Assembly: GCA_958496175.1 (NCBI GenBank)
Contig: OY292276.1
Span: 54,015,080-54,079,079 of the forward strand
DNA length: 64,000 bases
DNA from: Sisyra terminalis
Lineage: Eukaryota > Arthropoda > Insecta > Neuroptera > Sisyridae
Direction: 5' to 3'
Shown here: positions 59,533-64,000 of the stretch, one piece after another
How the letters are laid out: every line of letters starts with the position of its first letter
How positions within the stretch are numbered: position 1 is the stretch's first letter
Program-made: the position numbers and the translations under genes
The notes under the pieces: generated by a model
Seen by the model: only the letters and a program-made list of their open reading frames with translations
Told to the model about the DNA's origin: nothing
The model's database searches: none

Positions 59533-59952
59533 TAATTAAGTAGCTATATATCTATCATTAATTTCATTCTTCTTACATTGATTTCGATATTTTTTCTTTA
59601 ATTTACCATGTGTTCACTTTGCCCTATGGTCCTATCCACTTTTCCCGGTTGGTTGGGCAAAGCGGATAGCTGTTCCAATTTGAATATTGTTAGTAATTTT
59701 AAGTAAAATATTGATGTTACCAAATTTTTGATGATTATATTAAAAAATTTACCAAATACTTATTCATACTCAGCAATTGTTTTATTTCTATGTTTATACA
59801 TTTTCTTGCTATAGGTCATTAAATTTTAAGGTGTCCGCTTTGCCCGGACTTCCCCTAAATTACAAAACAATGATATTGTTTCTTTAAATCTCTCGTAAAT
59901 TGTAACTAAAACTTAGGTACCCCGTTCCGCCCCAGGTTTTCCTACAAAGGCT

Positions 59953-60183
59953 ACAACAGTTAAATTTAACAACCAAAGATTGTGTAGCTATCGAATTTCA
60001 TGATACTATTGATCGAAATTTCTTAAAGAATCTTAAAAATAGAATTAAATCTGCATAGTTTAGTGCTTTTTTCTTAGAGGAAGTTATCTCCTTTATGGTA
60101 TTGTTAAGATTCAGACAAATGCAACATTCATTTTTTTTACGAAGTAAAGCAGCGTCACCTAAAATCCATGACAAATGCATTTA
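59953..60183. repeat. Duplicated ~230-bp block, copy 2
   Basis: Second copy of 57,424-57,680, directly after the outer pogo-like end. It is not followed by the MITE that follows copy 1. Confidence 0.8.
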
Positions 60184-62320
60184 TTATTTTAATTTGTAGT
60201 TAATTTAAGAGAGATGAATATTTCACAAAACACCAACTACTTAAAGAGCCATTTACGTTAGAGATAAAGCTTGTCACAACGACAATATTTCAACTCTCAT
60301 CCATTTATCACGTGCGAGTTGTGGCTTCAAAGCCGCAACTCCACTCACAACCATCAAATTTAAATATTAAAATTTCACATTGAATTTCCAGATAGATAGT
60401 ACAAGGTAATGACGGTCTTCGGCTCTCATCATTCATTTACTTACGTGCATCGTTTCATTCATTTATCATGCAATCATAAAAAAAATCCTCCACCGTAACT
60501 TCCATTCAATGCAAAACAATACGACGAGTAATTTGCGTTGTGCTTCGCTAAATTGGCTAAATCGAATGCATTTTGTATAGTCACATGGTTTCGGCGGAGT
60601 CGAGGACGAAGGAGGGAAATTGAGGAAAAATGGCGAATGTGTCTATCCGTCTGTCGGTTGGGGCCGTAAATGTGTAATGTGTCAGTGTATGTGTGGGAGA
60701 TGTGGGATAAGTGGGCATTAGATTGGCCAAGCTGAACCAATTCCCTCCATTGTTTTAAGCTGAAATTTATACACACATTGAGATATATGAGATATTTAAA
60801 TGTCAAATAAAATATCAGCAATTATTATGCCGGTGAGTTATGTCAGGCATTAAATTTATTTTTATTATAAAATTGCATTTGAAATGGATTCAATTGATTT
60901 TTTCCAACTGCCAGTTGATTTTTATTATGGCACGGGGCATTGGGGCTTGGCACTATTGTTGCACTTGCACTTGGCAAAACTATCCAATAGATTATGAACA
61001 GCAAATTTACAAATAAATTTCATTTTGTACCGATCGAAATCTATGGGTTTTAAACAGGTTTGAAATATGGTTGGCACTTTAATGTTTGTAAACATTGCAA
61101 AATGTTTGCCCTTATATGATTTATATGAGAAAGGAAGTGCAGATGCAATGGGATCAAATAAATTTTCCGTTCATATAAAACAAACAACACGAAATGTTAA
61201 TGCCCCATGGGCATACAATATTAGCCTTGTCCAATAAAAAAATAATGATGAAAAACGAATAACACTGAGGAAAATTCAGCCTGATTATACAAGTTCGACA
61301 GTTTGGATTTTTCCGAAAAATTCTCTAGATTAGTCTTGATCATAAAATAAAATAAATCTTCTCTAGCATCATCGTATAGCTTACATGGAATTCTACTATT
61401 TCAAAACGATTTAAGCTTTCTGCTTATACGATTGAAACTATTGGCTTTCAGCAAAATTCAAAACTGTAGAACCACGACTAGCATCTCCTTAAAAATTTTG
61501 AATTCAAAGTTGAGTTTATTTATTAAATAAGAAGATATTTTTTGAAATTTTTAAAGAAATGTGTCCTCTTTTCAACCCCAAATTTCAACGCTTTTTTTTT
61601 AATGATGAAAAATTAATTTAATGTTATTCTTAATAGATGTTACAAAATGGAATTAAATTGTGGTTGAAGTTTAAATCCAGAAAATTTTTGTGTTGAAAAC
61701 GTGACCGAGATTGGTGTTAAGGTCACTAAAATTTATTTTGACTTTAGTTGTTAAAATAATCCCTAGAATGCAGCGGAAAAATACTTTTGAAGCCTCAAAA
61801 AGCTTGTAAAATTTTAATACCACAAAGAGCTTATGGATAAAAGTAAAATTAATTGTTTTCGGAAAGATATTTTAGTGATAATTCAAAGGTATGTAGGTAA
61901 TAAAGATCAGAGAGCTTAAGATATACTTTATTTAGCTTTTGTGAAAAAAAGGGAAATAAAATATTTTTTTCCTTAGAAATTTTCTTAGATTTTTTTCTTG
62001 AGCTCAATCTAATTTTTTTACATGATTTTGGGGATGATAAAGCCTTTTTTATAAAAAACTGATAGCTGTATATAGCATAAAAAAATCGATCGAAAAAATA
62101 AAAAAAATATTCGATGGTAAAATTGAACGATATGTCGAAAAACATGATAAATTAATAATGTCTTCCTCCTCTTTTTTCGATAGTAAAGATTCCTTTTATC
62201 GTTCGATAGTTTGAAAAATTCTATTTAATTTTTGTTAAGTAAACTTATGGGGAAATACAATTTATATTGCAATTCTAAACCAAAGAATTCGAAATAAGAT
62301 ATCAAAGAGGTCTAGGAAAT
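60184..62320. other. Non-coding stretch with complex islands
   Basis: 60,290-60,360 contains a hairpin GAGTTGTGGCTT / AAGCCGCAACTC (11 of 12 pairs, about 60,317). 60,480-60,760 and 60,900-61,170 are more complex than their surroundings (for example GGTTTCGGCGGAGTCGAGGA; TGTTTGTAAACATTGC, a forkhead-type palindromic word, near 61,085). No coding exon recognised. 61,200-62,320 is AT-rich. Confidence 0.4.
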
Positions 62321-62512
62321 GGTATGAATAGAAAGAGTTCTACAATTGCTGAACAAGAAAAAAATATAAGAAGAAATACAGAAGCTTTCATAGGTAAAAC
62401 ATTTTCCATAAACAGAAGAAGAATACGGTTAAAAGTTGGAAATACAATTTTACCATTTTACATTTCATACCAAATAAAAAAAAATATTTATTTATTGAAT
62501 TTAAATTGAAAA
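62321..62512 (+). pseudogene. Jockey-like reverse transcriptase scrap 2
   Basis: Reads GKTFSINRRRIRLKVGNTIL before losing similarity, equivalent to the LHKTKIRVKVGNIISP stretch at 41,930-41,966. Only this short block is recognisable. Confidence 0.5.
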
Positions 62513-62534
62513 TATTATATTTTTTGTGAATCAA

Positions 62535-62580
62535 GAAGCCTGATGAAGGTACGATACGTAACGAAACGTTGCTAATTGAA
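62535..62580 (+). ncRNA. Hammerhead-like core (Penelope-type motif), uncertain
   Basis: CTGATGA (62,540-62,546) is followed by a short hairpin GGTACG-ATA-CGTAAC (one mismatch) and then GAAAC (62,563-62,567). These are the two invariant strands of a hammerhead ribozyme separated by stem II. A matching third strand with the cleavage site was not found, so it is probably a decayed end of a Penelope-like element rather than an active ribozyme. Confidence 0.35.
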
Positions 62581-63136
62581 TATTAAAAATATTAAATATA
62601 AAAAACAATCTTAAACAACCTGAATTGTCTTCTTATTTAAAAATTAACGTTAAAGAGCAATCGGTTAAAGAAATTTTAATAAAATAAATGTTTTCTGTTT
62701 TTCACTCATTACTTTCTTTTCGCAAAAAATAATAGTTATTTAGTGTTTAATAAGTACCTATGTAGTACCTTTCATCAAAATATATTTTCAGACCAATTCA
62801 TTTATTCAATATAGATTTCGGAATAAAAAATATTTTGTATTTTTTTTAAAGTTACTAAGTCCTTCTAATCATTAAATATCTTTAGTATCAATTTGAAATA
62901 ACTAATAAGTAGATAAATGGCAATTGAATGATTATAGGTTTAAAAACGAAATTACTTTCCGGTACACCTAATATAAGTATATTGCCATACCACGGCTTGT
63001 TCTTCCTGCGTTTTACCGGTTTTTGAAGAATTTAAAGTCTCCGAATTTTGGCATAGTGCTTGGCAATGAAGTTGCTTTCCAGAAGATAAAGGTAATTTAA
63101 TTTTTAGCGATTGGTCAGAATTTCGATAAATATATG
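62581..63136. other. AT-rich stretch without a gene
   Basis: No open frame with family resemblance or repeat structure recognised, apart from the AATATATG at its end that is the hAT target site. Confidence 0.5.
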
Positions 63137-63990
63137 CAGTGGCGTAGCTAGGTAACCAAAGGCCGTGGGGCAAATTAAAAAATGGGGCCCCACTGCTATG
63201 TAAACTGGTTAGGTTTTATCAAATAAAAATATGAAATATACAAATACTTTAAAAATGCTAAGCTACTTAAGCTCTTTTCTGTGCATTGCAGGGCAGGTAA
63301 TAAAAATATTAAACAGTAACAACATAAATTGCAATTAATACTTGGTGTAGGTTTGGCTAATAAAACGAAATAGAGAAGATTTAAGGGTTTATTATATAAA
63401 GGTCGGACCTACCAACTGACTAAATAACAATTATATTTACAATTTTTTCCTACCTTTAGTTTTCACAAAAGTATCAATGACTTCGTTTAAATCCACGCTT
63501 GATTCGGTTTTGTTTTTAATTGTTATTAGCGATAAGTGTCGGAGTCGAGTTTGGCCCATATTATTTTTTAAATATTTTTTTATTATTTTCAATTTGCTAA
63601 ATGACCTTTCAGGTGCTGCAGAAGTGACAGGAATTGTAAAGAATAATAACATTGCTGTAAATACTTCCATTAGGTCCCATTCTAGCACTCTATATTTGCT
63701 CATTATTTCCTTACATAGTTGGTGAACAGTCCATCCTTGAGTTAGTTGAGGTAAAACTAGGTGGTAAATATTAATAAATTGAAGTGAAAAACTATGACCT
63801 ATGATATCTGAATATTTGTGAATATTTCTTTATATAAAGTGGGGTTTCAACCTGTCATATTTATTTTGAAAATGGGAGAAATTTCCAAAAGTTCAGTTCG
63901 ATCGAGATTTCTGGTAAGGATTCGTGGGCCCCCTGAGCTTGAAGGCCCCGAGGCACTGCCCCGCCTAGCCTCTAGGTACCTACGCCACTG
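63137..63990 (-). mobile_element. Internally deleted hAT transposon with perfect target duplication
   Basis: Ends CAGTGGCGTAGCTAGG and (inverted) CAGTGGCGTAGGTACC. Both flanks are AATATATG (63,129-63,136; 63,991-63,998), a perfect 8-bp target duplication, the hAT hallmark. 854 bp. It contains only the C-terminal part of a transposase gene. GC-rich blocks GGGGCC lie just inside both ends. Confidence 0.92.
63437..63703 (-). pseudogene. hAT transposase C-terminal dimerisation domain
   Basis: Reads AMLLFFTIPVTSAAPERSFS then KLKIIKKYLKNNMGQTRLRH and LSLITIKN. The PVTSAxxERSFSxLKxIKxYLRxxMxxxRL pattern is the hATC dimerisation region of ZMYM1/TTF-type hAT transposases. The frame is open for 88 codons from Met 63,703 to the stop at 63,437. 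The rest of the transposase (zinc finger, catalytic core) is absent. Not functional alone. Confidence 0.85.
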
Positions 63991-64000
63991 AATATATGCC

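Larger units (their letters stand above)
58824..59855 (+). mobile_element. Pogo-like transposon, internally deleted (inner)
   Basis: Terminal inverted repeats GAGGAAGTCCGGGCATAGCG and (inverted) GGGGAAGTCCGGGCAAAGCG, flanked by TA at 58,822-58,823 and 59,856-59,857. 1,032 bp. Motif GGGCAAAG(T/C)GGATA recurs internally near both ends, including a 34-bp palindrome. It encodes only the start of a transposase. Confidence 0.85.
58376..59936. mobile_element. Probable older pogo-like element (outer)
   Basis: The left part has GGGTGGGGCGGAATTC (about 58,384); the right end has the inverted TGGGGCGGAACGGGGTACC (about 59,918-59,936). Between them, left of the inner element, lies a zinc-finger remnant typical of some pogo/Jerky-type transposases. 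Ends are not sharply defined. Confidence 0.4.

Noticed and set aside
60474..60821. 115-codon minus-strand frame
   Set aside because: Composition and lack of any domain suggest a chance frame in complex non-coding DNA.

Overview
This is an AT-rich animal nuclear window, almost certainly from an insect. The signs are spliced exons of a Wnt7-type gene with GT-AG introns, a long-monomer satellite, jockey-like non-LTR retrotransposons, and remnants of mariner, Tc1, pogo, hAT and piggyBac-type transposons. The order cannot be fixed from the sequence. No prokaryotic gene, operon or CRISPR array is present.

Layout. 1-15,735 and about 16,015-25,622 are two tandem copies of one large repeat unit. Each copy holds, in order: a 288-bp satellite array whose monomers carry the 12-bp palindrome GCAAACGTTTGC; degenerate satellite; A/C-rich 170-190-bp tandem repeats; about 2.3 kb of AT-rich sequence; a long inverted repeat (arms about 1.45 kb in copy 1) around a spacer containing a broken reverse transcriptase; a ~315-bp repeat; and a tRNA-like SINE. 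Copy 1 alone carries a 5'-truncated non-LTR retrotransposon (12,149-14,639). Copy 2 has lost about 785 bp of its left arm side and the outer half of its right arm.

25,800-29,430 is AT-rich intergenic sequence with three MITEs and another SINE. 29,432-34,122 (minus strand) holds the last three coding exons of a Wnt gene whose C-terminal half most resembles Wnt7 (Drosophila Wnt2). Its 3.8-kb intron contains three foldback elements and a complex non-coding island with two octamer motifs. Upstream exons were not found and may lie beyond 64,000 or in sequence I could not recognise.

34,378-64,000 is non-coding DNA with many transposon remnants: a dispersed insect repeat; TA-flanked foldback elements (36.3-37.8 and 55.1-56.0 kb); a MITE next to a broken mariner (39.4-40.7 kb); reverse transcriptase scraps; a Tc1 remnant abutting a TA element that contains a nested TTAA MITE (51.1-53.7 kb); nested pogo-like elements with a helix-turn-helix and a zinc-finger remnant (58.4-59.9 kb); and an 854-bp hAT element with perfect 8-bp target duplications (63.1-64.0 kb).

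The only host gene supported is the Wnt gene. Everything else with coding character is mobile-element debris.
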